64,000 nt of DNA from Pegoplata infirma (GCA_963921195.1 OY992537.1:97360736-97424735), one strand, 5' to 3'; positions 50,987 through 62,206 are shown, numbered from the stretch's first letter. Made by a program: numbers and translations. Notes: generated by a model from the letters alone, not told the origin.

Positions 50987-53047
50987 TATGGGGCATTCCA
51001 TGTGAAATCGGACACTTTAAAAAACTTTTTTTTTAGATTTTCCCAAAATACAAAATTACATTTTTATAAAATTTGCTCCAACTGTTATTTGTATGTGAGC
51101 CTACTTAGGGAGTGGAGATAGGGCCTAGGTATGTTTTGAAAAAATGTTGTAGGGTAAAAATAAATGGGGGTCGGTCTCACTAATGACCCCTCTCAGACAC
51201 ACCATTGGACCGGTAGAAGCTGATTAAATAAAACAAGTTTACAAAAAATAAAAAAAATTGTATGGGGACCGCCTTTACAGTTAAAGATAGAGGGTAGGTG
51301 TGTTCTAGGGCTTCCAATCGGGATATCCCGATCCCGGAAATCCCGGGATTTTCGGGATTAGGTAAATCCCGAATCTCGGGATTTCTGATTTTCAATCCCG
51401 GGATTTTCGGGATCCCGATTTTTTTCAATATTTTTTATTATTTTTAGATTTTTTTAAATAATTTGTATAAAATATGAATTTTGTGGAACAAAATGAAAAA
51501 AAATCGACAAAAGTTCCGTCAGATACCATGTTTTTGTTATAGAAAAGGTGAAACATTTGCGAAATGTAAAGAAATTATAAAAACTAGTGGTGATTCGACA
51601 TAAGGGCTTTTATATTTATTCCTTTTACTCTTACAAGAAGCATATTGCCGTAAATGGCTTTTGATACACCTTAACTCCTTAAGTTGTAAACTTTTTTAAT
51701 TTTATGTTTACTAAAACATTTTTTAAAGGCATGAGTGGGTTTTGACTCACACTCAGTCACGCACACGCAAACAATAATGGAATCATTCACTTATCATTTA
51801 CGCTCACGCGTGAGTCATGCAAACTCTACTCTCGCACTCTCGCTAACAAATTTTTTACCAAAAAAAACATTGCTAAAAAATATTTTTTTGCAAGAAAAAA
51901 AAACAAATAAATTAAAAAAAAATAAAAATCAAATCACGCAAAATTACCAAAAAATGAATCACTTATGCAAAAATTTGAAAATTTATTTATTTTTTTTTTT
52001 TCAAATCACGTAAAAGATAACCGAATACGTATATTCTTCACAGGAGGGATCCGACCTTTTTTCGAAGTTCACAACATCAACAAAACTTTGCTAATCTTTA
52101 CGAACGCGTGAATTTGTTAAAGTGACAAAAAATACTAAAAATTTTTTAAAATCCCGAAAAATCCCGAAAATTTTCAAAAAATCCCGTGAATCCCGGGATT
52201 CAAAATATCCCGAAAATCCCGGGATCCCGAAATCGGGATCCCGAAAATTTTTCTTCAATCCCGAATCCCGGGATTCAGAAAACCCAATCCCGATTGGAAG
52301 CCCTAGTGTGTTCAGAGAAAATGTTTGGACTAAAAAAATATTGTGGGTCGGTCATACATTTTGTTGCTCTAAGGGCACTATTAGGGCAGTTAGAGCGGTT
52401 GGAACAAATTTTAAAAAATGTCGTTTTGTGTGGGAGCCCTCTTAGAAATTGGAGATAGGGTATTAGTTTGTTCCAAAGAAATGTTAAGACGTAAAAATTA
52501 ATGGGGGTCGGTCTTATAAAGGACCCCTCTATGACGCACCATTGGAGCAGTAGAAATGATTTTAAGATTGGAAAATTACAATAAAATTTTTTCAAAAAAT
52601 TTTAAAAAATAGTAATAATCGTTATCCCACGATCTTCCTGGGCAAAAAATTTGTAGAATTGATAGAAGTTTTACACAAAAAAATTTCAAAAAAATCGAAG
52701 AGTACAAACATTTTCAAAAATAAGATTTAAATTTTAAAAATTGCATACTAGAGCGCTTTTAAGAATTTTTTGGGATTTTTTTTTTAGAAAGTACGTAAAA
52801 AAACAAAAATTTTGAAAAAAAAAATTGAAATTTGGACCATTATTGAAGAAGTTATGATTAAAAGAAGTTTGAATAAAGGAACAAACTACCAATTTTTAAA
52901 AATTCGATATCTTTTGAACGGGTCATCAAAAAAATCTGAAAATTTACCACGAAGGAGTTTTCGAAGGGTACTAAAAACTGTGAACAAATTGGGAAAATCT
53001 AAAAAAAAAGTTGTTCAAAGTGTCCGATTTCACATGGAATGCCCCAT
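50987..53047. mobile_element. Foldback P1 interrupted by a 1-kb hAT element
   Basis: Left end TATGGGGCATTCCATGTGAA, right end TTCACATGGAATGCCCCATA. The right arm matches 14400-15145. Flanked by TATA. Confidence 0.85.
51306..52305. mobile_element. hAT-type element with ATCCCGGGAT-rich ends
   Basis: Exactly 1000 bp, TIR TAGGGCTTCCAATCGGGAT, perfect GTGTGTTC duplication (51298-51305 and 52306-52313). The intact P1 copy at 14400 confirms the empty site. Both ends are built of TCCCGGGATTTTCGGGAT-like short repeats; the middle has CACTCACG repeats as in the 11440 MITE. Confidence 0.92.
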
Positions 53048-53640
53048 ATATAAGTTTGTCATTCCGTTTGTAACACCTCGAAATATTGGTCTAGGACCTC
53101 ATAAAGTATATATATTCATGATTCTCGAACGATTTTAAGTCGATGTCGTTAACTTTTAAGTCGATTAAAGTTAAATTTTAAAAGATTTTACTGAGGTTGC
53201 TGAAGTTTGGCATATATGTTTGTCATTTACCTAGGCAGGATGGTATTGCAGCAAAATCGGACCAGTGGTTCAAAAGTTATAAGCAAAAGATTAAAATTAT
53301 GCAAGGGGTTTTCGCGAATTAACTACTAGTTAAAAAACACGCTTACTTTTGAAAGAAAATCCTGAGGTTGCAGAAGCTTGCCATATATATTTGTCGTTCT
53401 CCTGGTCCGGTTGGTATTGAATTTCAGCTAAATCAGTCCGGTGGTTCAAAAGGTATTAAGAAACCCGTGAATTTCAGATTGGTTTCACCTTAAATTCACG
53501 TGTTAAAAAAACCGTTAAGCTTTAGAAACATTGGTTAGTTAGAAAAATATTTTACAAAGTATTTTGGTCTTTCAAAAATATGTTTGCACTAAAAAAAAAA
53601 ACTTACACTCGAAAAAAAAATTTTTCACTTTAGAAAATTA
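53048..53640 (+). mobile_element. Diverged Helentron remnant
   Basis: 'gtttgtcattccgtttgtaa', 'aaatattggtctaggacc' and 'gaggttgctgaagtttggc' (twice) fit the Helentron body; no 3' hairpin. Confidence 0.6.
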
Positions 53641-53654
53641 TTACCACTTTAAAA

Positions 53655-53929
53655 GGGCATTGTTTGATCTTATTCGAATTACAATTGATCTTTTTCGGAT
53701 TGCAATTGGAATCTATCTTTGAATTACAATTGATCTTTTTCGAATTGCAATTGATCTTTTTTACTTACAATTGATCTTATTCGAATTACAATTGATCTTT
53801 TTCGGATTACAATTGAAATCTTTGAATTACAATTTTTCTTTTTAAAATTATCTATTTCGAATTACAATTGATTTTTTTTTTTTTTTTTTGAATTACAATT
53901 ATCTTTTTTGAATTACAATGGACCTTTTT
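53655..53929. repeat. AATTCGAA-type tandem repeat
   Basis: About 12 units of TTCGAATTACAATTGATCTT form with substitutions. Confidence 0.75.
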
Positions 53930-54555
53930 ATACCCTTCACTTACAAGGGAAGTATCTCAACCCTTATGAACCGATTTGCATGAAACGTAAAATATATATA
54001 AAATAGACAATTCTAAGGTTGGGGTGTCTCGGCTTATCGGCCATATCGCGGATTTAGGGGTTCAAAGCATGGGTCAAAAAAATGGCGAAAAATCGTTTTT
54101 TGGATTTTTCAGCCATTTATTTCGAAGAAACTATATGATGTTTACATATGAGAAGAAAGGTTTTTTTAATGCCTATCCAACGGTGGCATAACCTTGTAAA
54201 AGTTTGGCTTTGTTAAAAACTTTTTTCATGAAAATGTGTAAATTTTGGGGGGTATTTATATGAAGACATTGACCTACGATGTCCATATGAATATGAAATA
54301 ATCTTTATTAAATTTAAGTCGACACGTATTTTTGCTCTAGAGGATATTCCTATTAGTTCAGGAGTTATCGAAATTTTCCCGGAGGTCCACATTGTTTCAT
54401 AAGGGGACAACGAAATTTTGAATCACTGATATGGCCGATAAGCCGAGAAACCCCAACCTTAAAATCTTCTCTATTATGTATATTTTAAGTTTCAGGCAAA
54501 TCGGTTCATAAGGGTTGAGATACTTCCCTTGTTAGTGATAGAGGGTATATATATA
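53930..54555. mobile_element. Foldback A, complete copy
   Basis: About 125-bp inverted ends (ACAAGGGAAGTATCTCAACC and mirror, including GGTTGGGGTGTCTCGGCTTA). It serves as the uninterrupted reference for the 17-26 kb nest. Confidence 0.8.
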
Positions 54556-55738
54556 TATATAGTAAGTTTGTCATTCCGATTGTAACTCATTGAAATATCG
54601 GTCTTGGACACCATAAAGTATATATTATTGATCAGTTATTGATTCTAAGAAATTCTAGCGATGTCCGCCTGTCTGTCCGTCTGTGGAAATGGTGATCACG
54701 GCCAAAGTAATAAACATATATGACTGATGCTTAGTACATTTACTTGTTGTTGCCCTAAGTAGTTTGGTATTGCATATGAGCAAAATCGGTTTAGCGGTTC
54801 AAAAGTTATGAACGAAAATATAAGGACACCTCGAAAATGTTTGTACATTCAACATAACCTTAAAATACAAAATACTTTAATTCGGCTGATAATTGATATT
54901 TGTGAACAGAATTCGATGCCTAATGATATTTAAACAAAAACAAACATATTTTTTTACAAAAAAAAAATCTCGGATTTTTTTTCCGCGGAAATTTTTTTTA
55001 AATTTTTTACCTGTGTCTTTCTATTGGAATAATGCCTCAGAATCTGATACTTTTTCCACAAAAATATATATAGGAAAACTGTTTCAGAATCTGAGACTTT
55101 TTGTGTATGAAAAATGCCTCAGAATCTGAGAAAAATGTCTCAGAATCTGAGAATTTTTCTATAGAAATAATATTTTAGAATATGGAACTTTTTCTTAGGA
55201 AAAATGCCTCAGAATCTGACACTTTCTATAAGAAAAATGTCTAAGCATCTGAGGCTTCTTCTATAGAAAAATGTCTCAGAATCTAAGTCTATTTCTATAC
55301 GAAAAATGTCTCAGGACATGACACTAACAATAAGTCTATAGACAAAATGTCTCAGAATCTGAGACTTTTCCTGTAAGAAAAATGTCTCAGAATATAAGAC
55401 CTTTTTTATAGGAAAAATGTTTCAGAATCTGACACTTTCTATAGGAAAAATGTTTCAGAATCTGAAACTTTTTCTATAGGAAAAATGTTTCAGAATCTGA
55501 GACTTTTTCTGTAGGAAAAATGTCACAGAATCTGAGACTTTTTCTATAGGAAAAATGTCTCAGAATATAAGACATTCTATAGGAAAATGTTTTTCGGACA
55601 AACTTATCATTGATATTATTACGATATATAAGCAATATCTTTTGGTTTGTTGGGTATCTACCTAAAATTTATTTGTATTAAAATGTTTTGTGCATTGTGG
55701 AGGGTATTCATGGATTCGGCCCATTCGAATTAACCACT
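54556..55738 (+). mobile_element. Helentron carrying the 35-bp satellite as internal tandem repeats
   Basis: Has the 'gtttgtcattccgattgtaa' head, 'ttctagcgatgtccgcctgtc' core and 'cggtttagcggttcaaaag' body, and ends TGGAGGGTATTCATGGATTC + GGCCCATTCGAATTAACCAC. The satellite array at 55025-55595 sits between the body and the 3' end, the usual place of central tandem repeats in DINE-1-type elements. Confidence 0.75.
55025..55595. repeat. 35-bp satellite, array 3 (about 16 diverged copies)
   Basis: TCAGAATCTGAGACTTTTTC and TATAGGAAAAATGTxTCAGA units with many substitutions and indels; less regular than arrays 1 and 2. Confidence 0.88.
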
Positions 55739-55739
55739 T

Positions 55740-55795
55740 TTAATTATTATTTAACAATTATTTTTCTTTTTAATGCAGCTTAATACCATAACACC
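55740..55795 (+). promoter_or_regulatory. Possible 5'UTR splice acceptor before the 623-aa ORF
   Basis: A pyrimidine-rich run (TTTTTCTTTTTAATGCAG) ends 17 bp before the ATG, followed by CTTAATACCATAACACC. If used, an upstream non-coding exon lies elsewhere. Confidence 0.4.
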
Positions 55796-57667
55796 ATGTC
55801 GGAAATCAAACAACAAATGTCGGATCACAAATTTGACCGAACAATTCTACCAAGTGCTAGCAACATATCAAATGATGCCTTAGAAGATTTTCCAAATATT
55901 TACGCTTTTTTCGAATTGCTTGTTCGGGATGCAGAAATAAATTTCAAACAATTTGGAAACCCATTTCGATATCGTCATAATATTATGGAAAATCGTTATT
56001 ATTCATATCACGACATATTTGTGGATTATTTTATACGAAAACATTTATCAAAACAATTCGATATTGAATTGAAAGATGATTGTACTGAATGTATACTAGA
56101 AAATCCCGATGATTATATAATTGGTAATAAAAATGATTTGCATAAAGACATCCAACATCATTATGAGATTTTTAAAAATCCTAATACCAAAGCAATGGAT
56201 ATTCTTAAGAGTATTAAAATTGTATCCCTTTCTCATTCAATATTTTTCGGAAATGGAGTTCCAAGTAGTGAAGTCCAAGTAAATAAAGATAATCTAAGGG
56301 AAGTGATTAAGTATTTAAAAAATCTTTTATATACAACAGCCGATTTGAATCCAACACTTAATTGTGAATATTTCAATGCAGATGCTACTGTAATATTTGA
56401 TAATGGTGTTATATGGGAAAACAAATCATCAAAATATTTCTCGCGGACGCACGATAACTCAAACATGCCGAAAAGTACATTTTTTGAATTAATTATTAAT
56501 GCATTTGGTTTTTATAAGAACACTGGTAAAATGATAAAGAAATTTAAAATTTATATTCCTCTTTGGGGCCATGAATACTCAATGGAGTTGGATAATATTG
56601 ATTTTGAACGATTTGAAAAAATCCTGGAAAAAGATATTAATGTATATTGCCGTTTTAACAAGTTTAAAAAAGAAAATATGTATTTGGATTTAACGTTATT
56701 TACCAGGTCTGAAATTAAACAACCAATTTTGACAAAAAAAGAGAGTAACGACGAACCTAGAAGAAGATTCCTGCCAAATGCCACCCATATAACGAATGAA
56801 GCCTTAGAAAATTTTCCAAATATTAAACATTTTTTTGAATTGCTTGTTAAAGATTCGGAAATAGATATCAAGCAAATTGGTGGATCATTTAAATATTCTA
56901 AAAGTATTGAAAAAAATCGTTATTATTCATATTATGGATTATTTATGGATTATTTTATACGAAAACATCTATCAAATCAATACGATATTGAAATAAAAGA
57001 TGATCGCACTGAATATATATTGGAAAATGCAGATGATTATATAATTGGTACTAACGATAGTTTACGCAATGCCATCATAAAACATTATGAGATTTTTAAA
57101 GATCCTAATACCAAAGCAATGGATATTATAAAAAGTGTTAAAGTTGTATCACTTTCTCATTCAATATTTTTCCGTGAAAATGTGCCAACAAGTGAACTCC
57201 ATGTAAATGAAGATACTCTAAGGGAGGTGATTAAATATTTAGAAAGTCTTCCCTACAAGATAGTCGATTTGAATCCATCTCTTTATTGTGAATATTTCAA
57301 TGCAGATGCTGACTTAATTTTTGATAATGATGTTGTTTACGAAATTAAAACATCAAAATTTATTTCACTGACGAGCGATGAAACAACAATACCGAAAAGT
57401 AAATTCTATCAAACAATTATATATGGATTTGGTTTTTATAAGAAAACTGGCAAAATGATAAAGAAATTCAAAATTTACAATCCCCTTTTGGGTTATGAAT
57501 ATTCCATGGAATTGAATGACATTGATTATGAACTTTTTGAAAAGGTCCTGGATAGAGACGTTGATGCACATTGTCGTTACTGGGAGTTAAAGGAAGAAAA
57601 TGTAGACTTAGACTTAACGTTATTTCCAGAAATCGAAAATAATTACATTAAAAGCCTGTTTAATTAA
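55796..57667 (+). CDS. 623-aa protein of two tandem PD-(D/E)XK-nuclease-like domains
   Basis: One uninterrupted exon in AT-rich DNA. Residues ~14-305 and ~322-617 are two colinear copies offset by 308 residues (924 nt), about 60% identical with no visible gaps; the DNA is also alike, so the duplication is fairly young. Copy 2 contains NADADLIFDND, then YEIKTSK, then KFYQTIIYGFGFY. D506, E516/K518 and Q539 fit the D-ExK-Q pattern of RecB-like PD-(D/E)XK nucleases. Copy 1 keeps E208 and K210 but has T198 for D506 and E231 for Q539, so it may be a non-catalytic partner domain. Both end with GKMIKKFKIYxPLxGxEYSMEL. No signal peptide or membrane segment. The family is not recognised by name and nuclease activity is inference. 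Two AATAAA motifs (58047, 58061) suggest the mRNA end. Confidence 0.8.
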   Translation: MSEIKQQMSDHKFDRTILPSASNISNDALEDFPNIYAFFELLVRDAEINFKQFGNPFRYRHNIMENRYYSYHDIFVDYFIRKHLSKQFDIELKDDCTECILENPDDYIIGNKNDLHKDIQHHYEIFKNPNTKAMDILKSIKIVSLSHSIFFGNGVPSSEVQVNKDNLREVIKYLKNLLYTTADLNPTLNCEYFNADATVIFDNGVIWENKSSKYFSRTHDNSNMPKSTFFELIINAFGFYKNTGKMIKKFKIYIPLWGHEYSMELDNIDFERFEKILEKDINVYCRFNKFKKENMYLDLTLFTRSEIKQPILTKKESNDEPRRRFLPNATHITNEALENFPNIKHFFELLVKDSEIDIKQIGGSFKYSKSIEKNRYYSYYGLFMDYFIRKHLSNQYDIEIKDDRTEYILENADDYIIGTNDSLRNAIIKHYEIFKDPNTKAMDIIKSVKVVSLSHSIFFRENVPTSELHVNEDTLREVIKYLESLPYKIVDLNPSLYCEYFNADADLIFDNDVVYEIKTSKFISLTSDETTIPKSKFYQTIIYGFGFYKKTGKMIKKFKIYNPLLGYEYSMELNDIDYELFEKVLDRDVDAHCRYWELKEENVDLDLTLFPEIENNYIKSLFN

Positions 57668-57685
57668 TTCTAAAAAACAATAGTG

Positions 57686-57825
57686 GTATTCAGAGTCTTA
57701 CTTGCCAGACCTAGTACTGGTGGTAAAAGAGCACTTTTTTCAAATTACATTTCAAAACACATGTATTTTTTGAAAGAAGTACTCTTTTGCTACATTGCCA
57801 GGGCTGGCAGTAAGACTATGAATAC
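57686..57825 (+). repeat. 140-bp imperfect hairpin in the apparent 3'UTR
   Basis: Left GTATTCAGAGTCTTACTTGC pairs with right GGCAGTAAGACTATGAATAC; arms of about 60 bp have several mismatches. Confidence 0.88.
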
Positions 57826-57847
57826 CTCTAATAATAAAATCAAGATA

Positions 57848-57967
57848 AGTGTTTCTTCACAATACAGCAGCAAGCAGCAGACAGCAAAATTTTTACATGT
57901 ATTTTGTTGCATCAACAAAATACATGTAAAATTTTTGCTGTCTGCTGCTGTATTGTGAAGAAACACT
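57848..57967 (+). repeat. 120-bp near-perfect hairpin in the apparent 3'UTR
   Basis: Left arm 57848-57909 and right arm 57913-57967 pair over 55 bp, apart from one 7-nt insertion (AAGCAGC region) and a shifted A/T run. The loop is CAT. Confidence 0.93.
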
Positions 57968-58046
57968 AAATGAAAATTCGTTGTTTCACATACAAATATT
58001 CTAAACAACTTTTTGAACGTTTATTCAAATACATAGCTGTCTTTTA

Positions 58047-58066
58047 AATAAAATTTTACAAATAAA
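58047..58066 (+). terminator. Candidate polyadenylation signals
   Basis: AATAAA at 58047-58052 and 58061-58066, about 380 bp after the stop of the nuclease-like gene; the pair would place both hairpins in its 3'UTR. Confidence 0.5.
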
Positions 58067-58264
58067 ATGTAAAACTCCATTTGAATCATTTTTTATTCCA
58101 AAATGTGTGGACTCCAAAAACAATACTTTTTTAAATTCATTAAGGAGTCATAAATTTGGAGGGGTCAACATTTTGTTATCTGGGTTATTTAAAAAACAAA
58201 CCAAAGTAAAAAGTTTGGGTTATATTTAAAACCTAGCGGAGCACATTTTAAACTACTTTGGAAT

Positions 58265-58703
58265 TAGAGATGCGCGCGTGACACGAATTTTTCGTAATTC
58301 ACGTGATTCACGCGTGATTATAAAAAATAGTTTCGTGCGTGAGCGTGCGTAAGTAATTTTTGTTTCGTAAGTTTGCGTGATTTGTTTGTCCTGTTTGAAA
58401 CTGAAAACGAGTAAAAAATTCGTCGTTATATTGAATTTAGAGAGAAATTAATCCAAAATTGTGATTTTTATTATTGTTTTAAGGAAATTCAATACTTTTT
58501 GTTCAAGAAATCGAAAGAAGTGAAATAAAAATTTGCTAATTTTAATTTCGTGAGTCTTCGTGAGCGTGAGAAATATTTTAGTTACTCACGTGAGCGTGCG
58601 TGAACGTGATCAGAAAAAATAATTTCGTGCGTGATCATGCGTGAGTAATATTTTTATTTCATGAGCGTGCGTGAGTCAAAATTCACTCACGCGCCCATCT
58701 CTA
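58265..58703. mobile_element. hAT-type CACTCACG/CGTGAGTG MITE, complete
   Basis: TAGAGATGCGCGCGTGA... and ...CACGCGCCCATCTCTA ends with perfect TTTGGAAT duplication (58257-58264 and 58704-58711). Interior repeats GTGAGCGTGCGTGA. Same family as 11440. Confidence 0.92.
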
Positions 58704-58711
58704 TTTGGAAT

Positions 58712-59510
58712 TAAACTCAAAATTAAATCCATAGAGTAAGGAAAGTAAGAGAGTTTGAAAGGACCTAAAATCAGTGCAAGTTTATGAAAATTGGTAAACT
58801 TAATGTATTGCAGATATTTAAAAATTTTGTGAAAAGATCAAAGAGAATTAGAAAATGAGTAAATTTTACCTCTATTATTGAGAGGATTACCTCATAGAGT
58901 AAAGAAAAAATATCAGAGATTTTGATAGGCCCCAAAACAAAATGTCACTTTATATAAATTGGTTCTCTTAATGTTTAAGAGAGTTTTTACATGCAATAGC
59001 ATAGGCAACACTAAGAGAACCAACTTTTTGATAGAGGAAATTAAATGGTAGCCAACCAACCTGATACCCACTGGATTACCTATCTATATTAAGAGGATTA
59101 CTACTATTTCCGTAATTAAAATTCTCTCTTAACTAACTTCCCTACTTATTCCCCTGATTTTGAAGCATTTTGCCTACTCTTTCTACTTTTCCCCTGATTT
59201 TACAGCATTTGTTTTAAAAATTTGTAGATATTTTCATACATTAAGAGAACCATTTTTTTTCCTTTGTAAAAAAAGAATGCATTTTTTTCGGCCCCATATA
59301 ATCTGACACCCACTGACTTAACAATGTCACTTGTGGCAATAACAAAAGAAGAAGCAGAAGACAATAATTTAGCCGCGCCGATTTTTAGTTTTTTAAACCA
59401 CTGCCGCCGACCTAAAATATCAAAGCCGCTGCCGCCGAAAATTTAGTATCGGCTTGGTACTCTGCATAGCTACTTGTTTAACTTTATATTTTTTTTTTCC
59501 TCTATTAAAT
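58712..59510. other. Unassigned AT-rich DNA
   Basis: No gene. 'taagagaaccaa'-type phrases recur, and CCGCTGCCGCCGA occurs twice near 59400; neither is explained. Confidence 0.4.
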
Positions 59511-59631
59511 CAGTCAACAACACAAGGTGTAAATTTTTAAACAAAGTACAACTTGAGCAAGTTTTTTAAAATTTTACTTAAGAACTAACAACGCAAAAAA
59601 CACAAATATTTATGTAAGTAGAAATGTTTTA
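59511..59631. repeat. Second copy of the 121-bp duplicated segment
   Basis: See 50111-50231. Unrelated flanks on both sides, so it behaves like a small mobile or retroposed unit, but no duplication or tail was found. Confidence 0.75.
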
Positions 59632-60159
59632 TCAAATAAAAATATTCACTAAACAAAAATTTGGAACGTCAGTAAACAATTGCGTTGTTGGAGAAAATAG
59701 GTCCAAAACAGGGTTGCAAAAGTTGGTACAATTGTACTTTTTTTGGTACAATTCAAAGTACAATGGTACACCAATGACTCATTTGGTACACTCAACCAAA
59801 AATCATTGTATTCCCAAAGAAAATCGTTGTAAACTCAACAGAAATCATTGTTGATTTTGACCCTACAAATATTTATGTTGATTTCAATAAAAATTGTCAG
59901 TTTTTGTAAAAGTAGATCAACTCGTTTTTTTTTAAATCAACTCGTATTTTTTGTAAACTCAACTCATATTTTTGTTGATATAAGAAATTTTATTTATAAA
60001 AAAAAGCTTGTTATTTGTAAATATTCTTTTATTAAGTATAAATCACAATATTTTTTAGAATTATCACCGGCTTTTTAAGCTGCAATATTTAAATACGAGA
60101 TTTTCACACACACTTCGTTTATTTATGTTATGCACTCGTAAGCCATTCTCCAGTTTTCT

Positions 60160-60934
60160 ACACTCAACCAAAAATCATTGTATTCCCAAAGAAAATCGTA
60201 GTAAATTCAACAGAAATCATTGTTGATTTTGACCCTACAAATATTTATGTTGATTTCAACATTAATTGTTGTCAGTTTTTGTAAAAGCTGATTAACTCGT
60301 ATTTTTGTTGGTTCTATTCGTATTTTTGTTAATCATACTCGTTTTGTTTTGTATATTCATGCAATTTTATTTATTAAAATGAAATTCTTATTTGTATTGT
60401 ATATGTTATTTTATTTAATTGAATATTTTCACAATATTTTTTCGTGGTTTTCATTAACTCATTATTTTCACATAAACTTATTTTGTTTTTAGATGATATT
60501 TTTTTGTTTCCTTGGACTGTGATGTATTTCGCTGTTGTTTTGCTGTCGGCAATCATTTTACGTGATTATCTTCTGGAGTTTTTAGAAAGATTCCAAATCT
60601 CAAATTGCTAAAAAAATAAAAAATTGCTTTAGTAATGAATTAAATAACAGATATATTTAATTACTCACCAAATATTTTCTTTTAATTTTGTTATAAAAAG
60701 TTTTTTTTTTTTTGAGAAACATCCCTTCTGTACAAGACAACAAAAATTTACAAATGGCGATCAGCAAAAACAGTGTTGCACATTTCATATACTTATGTTT
60801 TATGCAATTTTTTCCAACTATGTATTTTTCAACTATTGAATTATGTAATATCAACATTGATTTTTGTTAAATTCTGTAAAACTTGAACTACAATGGGTTT
60901 ACTAATTTTTCTACTAAGATATTTCTATGAGTGT
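60160..60934. mobile_element. ACACTCA-ended element, inner copy
   Basis: Starts ACACTCAACCAAAAATCATT, ends TTCTATGAGTGT. About 775 bp, no ORF; only the last ~7 bp are inverted. Confidence 0.55.
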
Positions 60935-60982
60935 AATGACACCAAATCAAAAACCTTAAAAAAAACAAAAAAAAATATAATA

Positions 60983-61506
60983 TAGGGCCTGTGTGAAACG
61001 GTAGCAAAGTATTCATCATATTAAATTTTTGACACTATTAAGGTGAATAAAATTTCACTAGCCCATTGGGCTAGTAGAAATTTTGACATAAGATTATAAC
61101 CTGTGACTTTCAATGGACAAGATTTGTTAGAAGAAAAAGTTCTCCCGAACCACAACTAGCAGATTCCAAATCATTTTTGCTATAGAAAAAAAAATGTTTT
61201 ATGTATGTTTCCTACAGAAAGTCTCACACTATGGAAAAATGGGACAGAATCTGAGACTTTTTTGTAAAACAAAAACAAATTATATTAATAGCAACGTTTT
61301 TAGTTGTTATTTAATTGCAATTACCAAAGAAAAATGTTTTTCTAAAAATATTCAGCATAATTTTTTTTTTATTTTATTAACAACTTTCAAAAATTTACTG
61401 TTGTCAAAAAAATTATCATTTCACACAGCAGAAATACGAAAATTTGTCACCACAGAAAAAATATTATTTACCACAGCACTTTGCTATCGTTTCACACACG
61501 CCCATA
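60983..61506. mobile_element. TIR element, GGGCSTGTGTGAAACGRTAG
   Basis: 29-bp ends match with about four mismatches (left GGGCCTGTGTGAAACGGTAG, right mirrored GGGCGTGTGTGAAACGATAG). One lone 35-bp-satellite-like unit lies at about 61230-61265. Confidence 0.7.
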
Positions 61507-61568
61507 GTATGAATACATAAAGTAATCAATGTATTTTATTACTTACCAAATATTTACAGATCAGTAGC

Positions 61569-62206
61569 GGTGTTCTATAACTCTCGAATCGAAAGATTTC
61601 TCACATGGAACATGAAAAACGAAACAAATACATCGTGAATCGGCACAAACGCTGACTTTTCGCATTCGACTGTTTCTGTAATTTTGTTATGCGGAAACTT
61701 TCTGTCAATTATGATTTTTTTTTTTAATTATTGGAAAGATGCGAGAACAGCTGTTTCTGTAAACCAATTGATCGAAAACTTTTGAAGTTGAAGTGTCAAA
61801 ATCACTCACATTTAAAAATGGTGCGATATTTCGTAAATTAAACAACTTTTGAGTTATATAAAATAAAAAACAATATTTTTTTCAAGAAAATAGCATCAAC
61901 TAATATTATTAATGATATACTACACATTATTTTCATTTAGTTAATATATTATTTTATTTTTGCATGCCAATGTTACGAGTGCTGTTTAAAAAAAACGGAA
62001 ATTGTGTTTTTTTTTGTTGTGATTTTTATTATTTTTTCGCATTATTTACCTTTTTGACAGCTGATTTGGAATATTCCAATAAAAATGCTGCCGTTTTCGC
62101 ATTGATATACAGAAACAACTTTTTTTTCCAGAATCGAGAAACGATGGAATTTTTTGTTTCATACTTTTCGATGCGAAAACTTTTCGCATAAATTACAGAA
62201 CACACC
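61569..62206. mobile_element. TIR element, GGTGTGTTCTGTAA termini
   Basis: Left GGTGTTCTATAACTC and right mirrored GGTGTGTTCTGTAATT, each followed by TCGAAAA-rich sequence; no clear target duplication. Confidence 0.55.

Noticed and set aside
55796..57667. Wolbachia CifB-like protein (also has two PD-(D/E)XK-like regions)
   Set aside because: Here the two domains are recent near-identical duplicates in a host-like, AT-rich, possibly intron-bearing gene. Nothing else of the cif layout (partner gene, prokaryotic spacing) is present.
57686..57825. A microRNA gene
   Set aside because: Arms of ~60 bp with scattered mismatches and an adjacent second, longer hairpin fit MITE or hpRNA structure better; no expression evidence.
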